Positions 34,972-45,400 of a DNA stretch of 64,000 nt are shown piece by piece. This stretch comes from CADEED01 sp963842515. GTDB lineage: Bacteria; Pseudomonadota; Gammaproteobacteria; Steroidobacterales; Steroidobacteraceae. A program made the translations under genes and the position numbers. Below the pieces are notes generated by a model that saw only the letters and a list, made by a program, of their open reading frames with translations, searched no databases and was not told where the DNA came from. Location of the stretch: assembly GCA_963842515.1 (NCBI GenBank), contig CAWJGO010000004.1, forward strand, positions 95,432-159,431, given 5' to 3'. Numbering within the stretch: the first letter of the stretch is position 1; every line of letters begins with the position of its first letter.

Positions 34972-35378
34972 GAGTTGCTCCTGGTGTCAATCGCAGACTA
35001 CGCGCGCGAGGATCTGTCTGGCACCTTTTTCCTTGATACAGAAGAGGCTTGTAAGATACGTCCGGCCTCCCAATCTGTGAATCTTCTTTTCATTGTTGCT
35101 TGGCTGCTCAGGCCATTCGTCTGTCGACTGTTGGGCGAACCTCGCACGCACCCACCTGCGTTGTTCTGATCACATCCCATTGCATCCACGAATCTTCTAA
35201 AGCGGATCACATTGACGTAGGCCGCATCCCACATGCGCCACGTGCGGCCTCCTGCACTCGCGGCGGCCAGCGCACGGTTACGGTTTACGCTGGCGAGCCC
35301 TCATTTACGATTCACCCATCCGAAGCAGGCTGTCGCGCAGAAGTTTTACCTACCCCTGACGCACGAAGGAATTGATTT
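34972..35378. other. 407-bp divergent intergenic region between the two MEDS-kinase modules
   Basis: No convincing gene. Short open frames here have no ribosome site or recognisable product. The region must hold both promoters. It includes an inverted repeat at 35219-35250 and a fairly AT-rich stretch at about 35030-35100 (CTTTTTCCTTGATACAG, TCTTCTTTTCATTGTTG). AAGGA at 35366-35370 serves the rightward MEDS gene. Confidence 0.5.
35219..35250. promoter_or_regulatory. Inverted repeat AGGCCGCA-N16-TGCGGCCT between the MEDS modules
   Basis: Perfect 8-bp arms at 35219-35226 and 35243-35250. The spacer carries a further CACATGCG...CACGTG partial symmetry. It is 129 bp upstream of the rightward MEDS start and 248 bp from the leftward one. 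It could be an operator for a factor controlling both modules or an RNA hairpin; the sequence alone does not decide. Confidence 0.35.
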
Positions 35379-36023
35379 ATGGCGACGAATGAGAGGGAGC
35401 GAGTTCGGCTGGCGGGATCGGTGCTAAGCCGGTCCTGTCACGTGTGTGCCTTCTTTCACTCCCAAGAGGAGGAGTACCGCGTGCTGATGCCGTTCATCAA
35501 AGATGGTTTCCAGAACGGCGACCGCGCCTTCCACGTCGTGAAGGCCACTCATCGCGCTGAGCATCTTCGACGATTGGCCCAGGAAGGGATTGATGTCGAG
35601 GCCGCAGAGACTCGTGGGCAATTGGAAGTACGGCGCTGGGACGAGGCTTACGTCAAGGACGGCTACTTCGATCAGTACCGCATGATCGATACCATCAAGG
35701 AGGCGTTGGACCCTGCCAAAAAGCCGCCCGGAAAGCTCACCCGACTGGTGGCCAGCATGGAGTGGGCACTCGAAGACTTGCCAGGCGTGCACGACATCGT
35801 CGAATACGAAACCCGACTCAATCACGTCTTGCCGGACTACCACGATCCGGTGATCTGTACCTATGATTTGTCGCGGTTCGACGCGAGCGTGGTGATCGAC
35901 ATCATGCGGACACACCCCATGGTGATCGTCGGCGGCATCCTCCAGGAAAATCCTTTTTACGTCGCGCCGGACGAGATGCTGAAAGAGCTCAAGGAACGCG
36001 AGGCCGACAGATCCAAGTCATGA
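35379..36023 (+). CDS. MEDS (DcmR-like sensory) domain protein, second copy
   Basis: 214 residues from the ATG at 35379 (AAGGA 9 bases upstream). MEDS features: CHVCAFFHSQEEEYRVLMPF, IKDGFQNGDRAFHVVKATHR, LAQEGIDVEAAETRGQLEVR, KLTRLVASMEWALEDLPGVH, YETRLNHVLPDYHDPVICTY, DLSRFDASVVIDIMRTHPMV, and ENPFYVAPDEML. It lacks the C-terminal extension of the leftward MEDS protein and is only distantly similar to it, so the two are not a recent duplication. Its stop overlaps the ATG of the next kinase (ATGA), implying a stoichiometric partner. The CxxC in SCHVCAFF could bind metal or be redox-active; this is speculation. Confidence 0.88.
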   Translation: MATNERERVRLAGSVLSRSCHVCAFFHSQEEEYRVLMPFIKDGFQNGDRAFHVVKATHRAEHLRRLAQEGIDVEAAETRGQLEVRRWDEAYVKDGYFDQYRMIDTIKEALDPAKKPPGKLTRLVASMEWALEDLPGVHDIVEYETRLNHVLPDYHDPVICTYDLSRFDASVVIDIMRTHPMVIVGGILQENPFYVAPDEMLKELKEREADRSKS

Positions 36024-39000
36024 CCGCGCACACGCCAGAGGCCCCGCTGGTTATGCATGAGCGCCCCGCGGACGCGCTCGGCGAAGAGAACCGCAGGCTT
36101 CGGCACACTATGCGCGACTTGGTCGCGCTGTCGACGCTGCCCGCGATCTGGAGCGGGCTTGGCAACGACGGCATTGCCAGCAGCCTGTGCGACGTGTTGA
36201 TGCGTACGCTTTCGCTCGACCTCATCTTCGTGCGCTGGGCAGAAGACAGCGGAAAAACGCCCATCGAAATAATTCGAAGCAGCCAGTTCGATCCGCTCCG
36301 CGCGGAGCACGCCATGACTTCAATTGCCCAATTGCTGCAGGAGGCGGGCTCAGGACCTGTCGCCAATATTTCGGATCCCTTCGGCAGCGGGCCTCTGCGC
36401 GTTGCCGTGTTGCGATTCGGCGTCGCAGATAGCCACGGAATACTCGTTGCCGGGTCGCGCGCCGCTGATTTTCCCACGGAGCAGCATCGGTTGCTCCTCG
36501 GCGTCGGAGCCAATCAGACCGCCATCGTGATGCAGCGGCGCCAGACGGAAAATCGACGCCACGAGCAACGCGAGTGGCTGCGCGTCACGCTCGAGAGCAT
36601 CAGCGATGCGGTGATCGCGACCGACAACGATGGACTCGTGACATTCCTGAACCCCGGAGCTGCCAAGCTGACTGGATGGACTGCAGATGAAGCGCAAGGC
36701 AGGCCGTTGGCAGCTATTTACCCGGCGTTCGATGCCCATACGCGTGAATGTGTCGACCACCTTGCGGATTTGCCCAGCCAGGAGGGCAACCACCGCAGTA
36801 GCGACGGCCGTCTAGTGTTGGTTGCCAAAGACGGCACCGAGCGGGCGATCGATCTGTCGGCAGCGCCGATTCGAGATTCAAAGCAGCACATCGTGGGCAA
36901 GGTGCTGACATTCCGGGATGTGACTGAACAACGGCGGCACGAAGGGCTGCGCAATGCCAGGCTTGGGGTCACGCATGCATTGATTCAGGCAACCACAGTG
37001 CAAGAAGCTGCGACTGGCTTGATGCGAGCGATCTGCGAGAACGTCTCATGGGACGCTGGATTTTTCTGGCAGGTCGCAGGAGAACGTCTGGAAATTCGCG
37101 CGCAATGGCACAGGCCCAATGCCCGGCTCGTGCAGTTCGCCGCCGAAAGCTGCGCGCACACGTTCCTGCTCGGTCAGGGGCTGCCTGGCCGTGTCTGGGC
37201 CAGCAGCCAGCCGGTGTGGATTCAGAATCTGGCGCAAGAGAACAATTTCGCGCGAACCGCGATCGCCGGACAAAGTGGACTGCAAAGCGCATGCGCGTTC
37301 CCCGTCACGCTTGGCGATCGCACTCTGGGGATCATCGAGTTCTTTGCGCAGCGCCATCGTGCGCCGGATTCGGACTTGTCGGAGATGATGGGCTCGGTCG
37401 CTGCCAGCTTCGGGCAGTTTGTCGAGCGAAAGTCGACCGAGAACGACTTGCGGCGAAGTGAAGCCGATCTTGCCGACTTTTTCGAGAACGCGACTATCGG
37501 TCTCCATTGGGTGGGCGCGGACGGAACAATCCTGCGGGCGAACCGCGCCGAGCTCGACATGCTCGGGTATACGCGCGACGAATATCTGGGTCGTTCGATA
37601 ACGGAATTTCACGCCGATGCGAATACGATCTGCGACATCCTCGAGAGATTGAGCAAGGGCGAAAGATTGGCCGAATATCCCGCGCGGCTGCGTTGCAAGG
37701 ACGGATCCATCAAACATGTACTGATCGATTCGAGCGCCCTTTTTGACGCGGGCACGTTCATACACTCCCGTTGCTTCACGCGTGATGTCACCGAGCGCAA
37801 GCGCGCCGAGATGGCGCTTGCCGATGCGCGTTCGCGCCTCGACGCCGCGCTGGAAGCCGGTGCGATCGCGACCTGGACTTGGGACATCGTTGCCGATCGC
37901 TTGAATGCCGATGCACAACTCGCCGAGCTGTTCAACCTTCCGCCGTCCGAGGCGGATGGCGGCATGCTCGACCGGTATTTTCAGGCTATCCACCCGGATG
38001 ACCGGGAAACGATTGCCGCTGCTCTCAAGCGGGCGGTCGAAACTGGCGAGCCGTACGCAGCGGACTATCGAATCGTGCAGAGCGATGGCTCTCTGCGATG
38101 GGTGACTGCCCGCGGCGTGGTCGAACACGATCGTGAGGGTCGGGCTGTGCGGATGCCGGGCGTGCTCGTGGATATCACTAGCCGGAAGAGATTGGAGGAT
38201 GAGCTTCGCGTCCGCGTCGAACAGCTTCACGATACCGACCGCCGCAAAGATGAGTTCCTGGCAACGCTGGCGCATGAGCTGCGCAACCCGCTTGCCCCGT
38301 TGCGCAATTCACTGGAGATACTGAAGATACCCAGGATCGACGCGGCGATGATTCAGCAAACGAGAGCAATGATGGAGCGGCAGGTCCATCACCTCGTCCG
38401 CCTCGTGGACGATCTGCTCGATGTGTCGCGAGTGATGCGCGCGAAGATCGATCTGCGTAAAGAGCCCGTAGAACTGGCTGCCATCGTCGCCAGGGCGGTG
38501 GAGACTGTTCAGCCGCTCATCGAAGTTCACGGACACCGGCTGGAAGTTTCACTTCCAACGGAATCGCTGCTCGTGGACGCCGACGCGGTACGACTCACCC
38601 AGGTTGTCGGGAATTTGCTCACCAACTCCGCCAAGTACACCGACGCGAATGGACAGATTCGGGTCTCGGCGGTGCGGGAAAAGGGCGACGTCGTGCTGGT
38701 AGTGCAGGACAACGGCATCGGAATCGCGGCGGAAATCCTCCCGCACGTTTTTGAATTGTTCGTCCAGGCGGACCACACGACGAGCAAGTCGCAAGGGGGC
38801 TTGGGGATCGGCCTGACACTTGCGAAAAGTCTGACCGAAATGCACGGCGGATCCATCGAGGCGCGCAGCGCGGGACTCGGAAAGGGTTGTGAATTCGTGG
38901 TTCGCCTGCCGCTGATCTCCAGTCCCATGAAGAAAACGAACGACGAGCCCGCGCAGCCGGTAGCTAGTACCGGTCGCCGGCTGCTTGTCGTCGACGACAA

Positions 39001-39382
39001 TCAGGACGCCGCTTCGAGTCTCACGATCTTGCTTCGCATGCGTGGCCACGAGGTACGATCCGCTCACGACGGGCCTTCGGCGCTGGAAGCAGCGGGTGAG
39101 TTTTTTCCAGACATCGTTTTCCTCGACATCGGAATGCCTGGCATGGACGGCTATGAGGTCGCCCGCCGATTGCGTCAACAACCGGGTTTGGAATCTGTCG
39201 TGATCGCGGCCCTTACCGGATGGGGTCTGCTGGCAGACCGGCAGCGTTCCAAAGCCGCGGGAATCGATCATCACCTCTTGAAGCCACTGGATTCACAGGC
39301 ACTTATCCGTGTGCTCAATGAGGGTCACGTCAATGGAGCGGCAGCGGCCATGAAGCCGGCATTGGGCGCACGGGCAGACTAA
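36020..39382 (+). CDS. Multi-sensor (GAF/PAS) hybrid histidine kinase with C-terminal receiver
   Basis: 1120 residues. Reading order: a GAF-like domain (about 30-175), PAS (about 185-305, ESISDAVIATDNDGLVTFLN), GAF (about 315-475, SWDAGFFWQVAGERLEIRAQ), PAS (about 485-605, FFENATIGLHWVGADGTILR), PAS with PAC (about 610-735, WTWDIVADRLNADAQLAELF), HisKA with FLATLAHELRNPLAPLRNS, HATPase (VGNLLTNSAKYTDANGQI, GLGIGLTLAKSLTEMHGGS) and a receiver (RRLLVVDDNQDAASSL, phospho-Asp in VFLDIGMPGMDGYEVA, Lys in HHLLKPLDSQ). Cytosolic. Translationally coupled to the MEDS gene by a 4-bp overlap. The catalytic core is closely similar to that of the leftward kinase, so the two share ancestry. Confidence 0.94.
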   Translation: MTAHTPEAPLVMHERPADALGEENRRLRHTMRDLVALSTLPAIWSGLGNDGIASSLCDVLMRTLSLDLIFVRWAEDSGKTPIEIIRSSQFDPLRAEHAMTSIAQLLQEAGSGPVANISDPFGSGPLRVAVLRFGVADSHGILVAGSRAADFPTEQHRLLLGVGANQTAIVMQRRQTENRRHEQREWLRVTLESISDAVIATDNDGLVTFLNPGAAKLTGWTADEAQGRPLAAIYPAFDAHTRECVDHLADLPSQEGNHRSSDGRLVLVAKDGTERAIDLSAAPIRDSKQHIVGKVLTFRDVTEQRRHEGLRNARLGVTHALIQATTVQEAATGLMRAICENVSWDAGFFWQVAGERLEIRAQWHRPNARLVQFAAESCAHTFLLGQGLPGRVWASSQPVWIQNLAQENNFARTAIAGQSGLQSACAFPVTLGDRTLGIIEFFAQRHRAPDSDLSEMMGSVAASFGQFVERKSTENDLRRSEADLADFFENATIGLHWVGADGTILRANRAELDMLGYTRDEYLGRSITEFHADANTICDILERLSKGERLAEYPARLRCKDGSIKHVLIDSSALFDAGTFIHSRCFTRDVTERKRAEMALADARSRLDAALEAGAIATWTWDIVADRLNADAQLAELFNLPPSEADGGMLDRYFQAIHPDDRETIAAALKRAVETGEPYAADYRIVQSDGSLRWVTARGVVEHDREGRAVRMPGVLVDITSRKRLEDELRVRVEQLHDTDRRKDEFLATLAHELRNPLAPLRNSLEILKIPRIDAAMIQQTRAMMERQVHHLVRLVDDLLDVSRVMRAKIDLRKEPVELAAIVARAVETVQPLIEVHGHRLEVSLPTESLLVDADAVRLTQVVGNLLTNSAKYTDANGQIRVSAVREKGDVVLVVQDNGIGIAAEILPHVFELFVQADHTTSKSQGGLGIGLTLAKSLTEMHGGSIEARSAGLGKGCEFVVRLPLISSPMKKTNDEPAQPVASTGRRLLVVDDNQDAASSLTILLRMRGHEVRSAHDGPSALEAAGEFFPDIVFLDIGMPGMDGYEVARRLRQQPGLESVVIAALTGWGLLADRQRSKAAGIDHHLLKPLDSQALIRVLNEGHVNGAAAAMKPALGARAD

Positions 39383-39413
39383 CAATCTGTTTGCGAAAGC
39401 CCGCGGGCAATTT

Positions 39414-42400
39414 CTAGAACGTCATGCGAAATCCGAAATTTGCACGCACGCCGTCGCGCTGCTCTGCCTCGGTCGATTGCTGATAACGCACGTCGAGGTG
39501 CAGCGTTATTCCAGGCCGCACACTGCCTGTGAATCCGACGCTCACGTCACCCGTGGTATCGGGAAGCTGCTCGCGGACCGCGGTGTTGCCGACAACCACC
39601 GACGCGGCGTCCCCGAAATCCCGCTGTGCACCGAACCCCAAATAGGGCGAGGCATCATTCAGGCCAAGCCATTTCGCAGGTGCGCGAAACAGCTGCACAC
39701 CGGCGCGTGCGCGCAACGCGTCGTCTTTTACCCGCGCGACGGCACCGACCTCATCCGTGAAATCGCCGAGCTCGAGCTGTTGGTAGACGAGCTGCAGTTG
39801 CGGCTCGATCCGCCAGTTGGTCGCCCCGAGTGCGAACGGCGCGCCGATCTCCGCCGACAACGTGCCGCCCCAGCCGCTCTGTTTGCCGCTCGCGAGATAC
39901 GCATCGCGATAGCGATTTTGATAGTGAAGCAGCTGAGCGGCCATGTCGAAGTAGCCGCCGCTCGTTCCGTGGATCGTCCAATACGCGCCCGCACCATTGA
40001 CGTCCGTCTCTGCATTTCCGGCACGGGTCGCAAGGCCAGCGATCGCACGCGCTGGGTCGAAGAACGTGGCGCGGCTCTCGCCAACACTCGCCATCAGCCC
40101 GAAGTGTGCGGTCGCCTCGCCCGACTTGTACGCGTAGACGTCCGTGCCAAATTGCAGGGTCTTGATGTTCAGATCCAGCGCCTGGAAACGCCTGCCGACG
40201 GCGTCGATCTCATCCACGTGCACGCGCATCCAGGCATCGGTGTCCGACCGATCCGGCTTCGCATTCGCCACGCGCCCCTGATCGCCCACACGTGAGCGCA
40301 GATTTCCGATCGCGGTGAATCCATACTCGAGGTTGGCCTGGGGCCCCAGCACATAACCGGCCACGCCCGGCCGGTAGGCAGGCACCGGAGGCTCGGGATC
40401 GGATGAGGAAGGGGGATCGGCGAGCTCGGAGCGCAGGAACCAGTCGTTCGCATCGGATGCGCCGCCCTGAAAGAGCAGGTACTCGAAGGCGCCCGCTTGT
40501 ACCGCTCGCGCCAAGTGGAAGCTGTCGGAAGGGCTGACGCCGCCGACCAGGATGATGGAGATCCCATCACCCGCCGTTTGGGCACCGTTCCCGCTCGCAG
40601 GGTTGATGAGAACGGGCGAGGTGCCGCTCGCGCTGCCTTGGATCACCAGCCGGCTTGCGGGGGAGCTCGAGTCTCCAAGCTGCGTGTTGATCGTGACCGT
40701 GGCGCCGCCCGCATAGTCTCCCGTCAACGTCAGGGTTCCGAACGGCGTTGCCGTATTTCCCGGCGCTACGAATCCGCCGGCGAGCGCGGTCACGCTTCCC
40801 ACGCTGCCGATGCCCGACAGTGTTGCCCCGGACGAAACCGTCAAAGCGCCCGGCAGCGTGCCATCGACCTGCAAGGTCCCGGCCGCAATCTGCGTGGTGC
40901 CGCTGAACGTGTTGGCGCCACTAACTACCAGCGTGCCCGCGTTCTGCTTGATCAGCGTGCCGCTGCCCGAAAGTACGCGGTCGAACGTGCCGTCGAACGC
41001 TTGATCGAAGACCACGATCGCGGCATTGGCGATGTCCCCGCCGAAGCTGGCGCTGTCGCCGATCAACGTGCCATCTAGTACCGTCCAGTCCCGGTCACCG
41101 GTACCCGTCAGCCGCCACGTGCCCGCGCCTTCCTTGGTGAACCCTTCGAAGTTCCGGAACACGCGCCCGATCAGGCCCATGTCGAAACTGCCGCTACCGG
41201 CCCCGGCAAGCACGAACCGATCTGCGGTCGCTGCCGCCGCATCGACGACTCCCGAGAATGCCACGGTCGCACCGGTGTTGATGGTAAAGACATCATCGCC
41301 GTCCAGCAGATCGATCACCCCGCCACCCCTGAGCGTGCCTGACAGTGTGAAGACATCGTCAGCCGCGCTGCCTGCATAACCGCCATCGACCTGCAGCGTG
41401 GCTCCGCTCGCGACAGTGGTTGCAGTCGCGCCGCTGATGTCCCCGGCGGTGCCGAGAGCCAGCGTTCCCCCGCTCACATTGACAACACTGAAGGCCGAAG
41501 GCGCCGGGCCGTCGACGCGCAACATGCCGATGTTGGTCTTGTTCAGCGTGGCGAAGTTGATCATGCCGCCGAGCGTGGCGCTGCCGGCGATGTCGGTGAC
41601 GAGAATATTTCCGCCGGCGCCGCCATCGAGCGGCGTGGCCAGGCCCAACAGATTGGCGCCGTCTTGAATGACGAGCATGTCGTTGCCATCGTCGAGATCG
41701 AGCGTGCCCGGCCCCGCGACGGTGCCAGCGACATGAAAGGTGTCCTCGCCGGCGGTGCCTCTAAAATTACCCGTCAGGTTCAGCGTTGCACCGTTGAGGA
41801 TGCGGGTAGTTTGCGCCGCGATGCCACCCGTCCCGCTCAACTCCAAGGTGCCAGCCAGTACGTCCACATCGATGAACTGCGATGGACCGTTGATCTGGAG
41901 CGTGCCCGCGCCGGATTTGCCCAGCGATTCGAATCCCAGCATGGCGCCCAGCGGCACTGTATTGCCGGCACTGATATCGACGTTGATCAGATCGTTGCCC
42001 ATGCCACCGTCGACCGTGCCAGTCACCGCCGTGGTGTCGTGCACGACGAAGTGATCGTCGCCGCCGCCGAGCATGAACACCCCGCCGCCGGTATCGAGGG
42101 TACCGGCCACATCGAGCACATCATCGCCGTTGCCCAGATCGCCGCTCGCCCGCAAGGTGCCACCCGCACCTACGATCACCGTGTTGATGCCGGCGCTGCC
42201 GGTGATGCTGGTGGTGGTGGCTGCGGCGGACTGCAGGGTGCCGGTGATGTCGAGCACCGTGTCGTCGGCCAGCGCCACCGTCGGGGTGTTCACTACACCA
42301 GCCACACTCAATGTCCCGTCGTTCAGCGCGACGCCGCCGATGTAACTCTGGCTGCCCGTCAGCGTCGCGGCACCCGCGTTGTCCTTCACCAGGAACTCGA

Positions 42401-45400
42401 AGTTGAGGGTGCGGGAGGCGTCGAAGGTGAGCGCTCCGGCATTCTCGAGCATCAAGGTGTCGCCGCTGCCATGCGCACCGCCGCTGATCGTGTTAGCCAG
42501 CACCGCGCCGTCTCGCAAGATCAGCGTGTCTTCGCCGCCGCATAGATCGAGGGTTCCGCTTCCCGATACGGTGCCGGCGACGATCATGTTGTCGCCACCA
42601 TCGCCGCAGCCATACGCGCCCTCGACGTTCAGCGTGGCGCCCGCAGCCACTACTGTGTTCAACGTCGCGCCGACGGTCGCGATCACGCTCGCGCCGGCGA
42701 GCACATCCAGCCTGCCCGCGAGCACGTCCACGGCCTGCAGGTCGGTGGCACCCGGACCGGTGATGTTGAGCACGCCGGTCCCGGTCTTCGTCACCCCTTC
42801 AAAGCCCAACAGCGCTCCAAGATCGGCACTGGCGTTGATGTTGAAAGTACGGGTGTCGAGGCCCGCCCCGCCGTCAACGGCTCCCGTGACCACCGTGCCG
42901 TCGTGCACGACGAAGTTGTCGTCGCCATCGCCGAGCAAGAATGTGCCGCCGCCGACCTCGAGCGTGCCGGCCACATCGAGCACATCGGCGCCGTTGCCCA
43001 GATCGCCGCTCGCCCGCAAGGTACCGCCCGCGCCCACGCTCACCGTGTTGATGCCCGCACTGCCGCTGATCAGCGCCTGGCTCGCGCCTGCCGCCTGCAC
43101 AGTGCCCGCGACAGTCAGCACCGTGCCGTCGGCCAGGCCGATCGTGGGCGTTTCCAGCGACCCGCTGATGCTCAGCCCGCCGCCATCGAGCGCCGTGCCA
43201 CCGCTGAATGCAGTCGTGCCCGTCAGCGTTACGGTACCGGCATTCTGCTTCACCAGGCTTTCGAAATTGATGACGTTGCCGCTGGAGAATGTACTGTCGC
43301 TCGCGAAGTTCAGCACCACCGCGTCGCCGGCGGGTGTGTGGCTGCCGCCGTCGATCGGATTCGTCAGTCCACCGATGTCGCCGCCGTCGTTGATCGTGAG
43401 CACGTCGTCGCCCGCGAGCAAATCGATCGTGCCCGTGCCGTTGACTCCGCCAGAGACAGTGAACGTGTCGTTGCCCAGCGTGCCGCTGTAGGCGCCGTCA
43501 ACCGTCATCGTCGCGCCCGCATCGACGACTGTCGTCTGCGGGTCGACCACTGCGCCGGCACCGACAAACAATGTGCCACCCTGCACGAGCACCGTGTCGA
43601 ACTGCGACGCCGCGGGACCGAGAATATTGAGCGTGCCGGTGTTGGACTTGATCAACGTCTCGAAGTCGATCGCGCCGCCGAGCGTGGCACTGGTGGCGAT
43701 ATCCGCATTCAGCGTGTCGGTTCCGGTACCGCCGTCGACCGGGCCCGCCAACCCACTCAGGTCGGCGCCATCCTGGATCGTCAGCATATCGTCACCGTCG
43801 AGCATGTCGATGGAGCTCAGGCCACTGACGTCGCCCGCTACCGTGAACGTGTCCGCGCCGGGCGTGAACGTGAACGAGCCGTCGACGATCAGGCTGGCGC
43901 CGCTGGCGACGGTGACGTTCTGAACCCCGTTCAACGAGCCGGCCGCGGCGATGTTCAAACTACCGCCCTGCACCTCCACCGACGCGAAGTCCGAGGGTGC
44001 CGGGCCGTTGATGTTCAGCGTGCCGGCGCCGCTCTTGATCAGCTCTTCGAAGGTGCTGACGGCGCCGAGATCGGCGATGCCCGCGATGCTCGTGTTCAGG
44101 CTGTCGAAGCCCGCGCCGCCATCGACGGTTCCGACGATGTGGGTGCCGTCATGGATGAGGAGGCTGTCGTCGCCGCCGCCGAGCATGAACACCCCGCCGC
44201 CGGTATCGAGGTTACCGGCCACATCGAGCACATCATCGCCGTTGCCCAGATCGCCGCTCGCCCGCAAGGTGCCACCCGCACCTACGATCACCGTGTTGAT
44301 GCCGGCGCTGCCGGTGATGCTGGTGGTGGTGGCTGCGGCGGACTGCAGGGTGCCGGTGATGTCGAGCACCGTGTCGTCGGCCAGCGCCACCGTCGGGGTG
44401 TTCACTACACCAGCCACACTCAATGTCCCGTCGTTCAGCGCGACGCCGCCGATGTAACTCTGGCTGCCCGTCAGCGTCGCGGCACCCGCGTTGTCCTTCA
44501 CCAGGAACTCGAAGTTGAGGGTGCGGGAGGCGTCGAAGGTGAGCGCTCCGGCATTCTCGAGCATCAAGGTGTCGCCGCTGCCATGCGCACCGCCGCTGAT
44601 CGTGTTAGCCAGCACCGCGCCGTCTCGCAAGATCAGCGTGTCTTCGCCGCCGCATAGATCGAGGGTTCCGCTTCCCGATACGGTGCCGGCGACGATCATG
44701 TTGTCGCCACCATCGCCGCAGCCATACGCGCCCTCGACGTTCAGCGTGGCGCCCGCAGCCACTACTGTGTTCAACGTCGCGCCGACGGTCGCGATCACGC
44801 TCGCGCCGGCGAGCACATCCAGCCTGCCCGCGAGCACGTCCACGGCCTGCAGGTCGGTGGCACCCGGACCGGTGATGTTGAGCACGCCGGTCCCGGTCTT
44901 CGTCACCCCTTCAAAGCCCAACAGCGCTCCAAGATCGGCACTGGCGTTGATGTTGAAAGTACGGGTGTCGAGGCCCGCCCCGCCGTCAACGGCTCCCGTG
45001 ACCACCGTGCCGTCGTGCACGACGAAGTTGTCGTCGCCATCGCCGAGCAAGAATGTGCCGCCGCCGACCTCGAGCGTGCCGGCCACATCGAGCACATCGG
45101 CGCCGTTGCCCAGATCGCCGCTCGCCCGCAAGGTACCGCCCGCGCCCATGCTCACCGTGTTGATGCCCGCACTGCCGCTGATCAGCGCCTGGCTCGCGCC
45201 TGCCGCCTGCACAGTGCCCGCGACAGTCAGCACCGTGCCGTCGGCCAGGCCGATCGTGGGCGTTTCCAGCGACCCGCTGATGCTCAGCCCGCCGCCATCG
45301 AGCGCCGTGCCGCCGGCGAAGCTATGGGTACCCGAGAGCGTTGCCGTGCCGGCGTCGTTCTTCTGCAGTAGTTCGAAGTTGATGACTTCGCTGCCGTTCA

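Noticed and set aside
39399..39408. GCCCGCGGGC between the convergent kinase and autotransporter genes as terminator
   Set aside because: It is a loopless 10-bp palindrome with no flanking U-run; too weak to call a terminator.
41664..44657. Long plus-strand open frames (for example 42903-44657, 42379-43491, 41664-42545) opposite the autotransporter
   Set aside because: They are antisense shadows of a GC-rich, repetitive coding strand; their products are low in complexity, lack ribosome sites and repeat only because the autotransporter DNA is duplicated.
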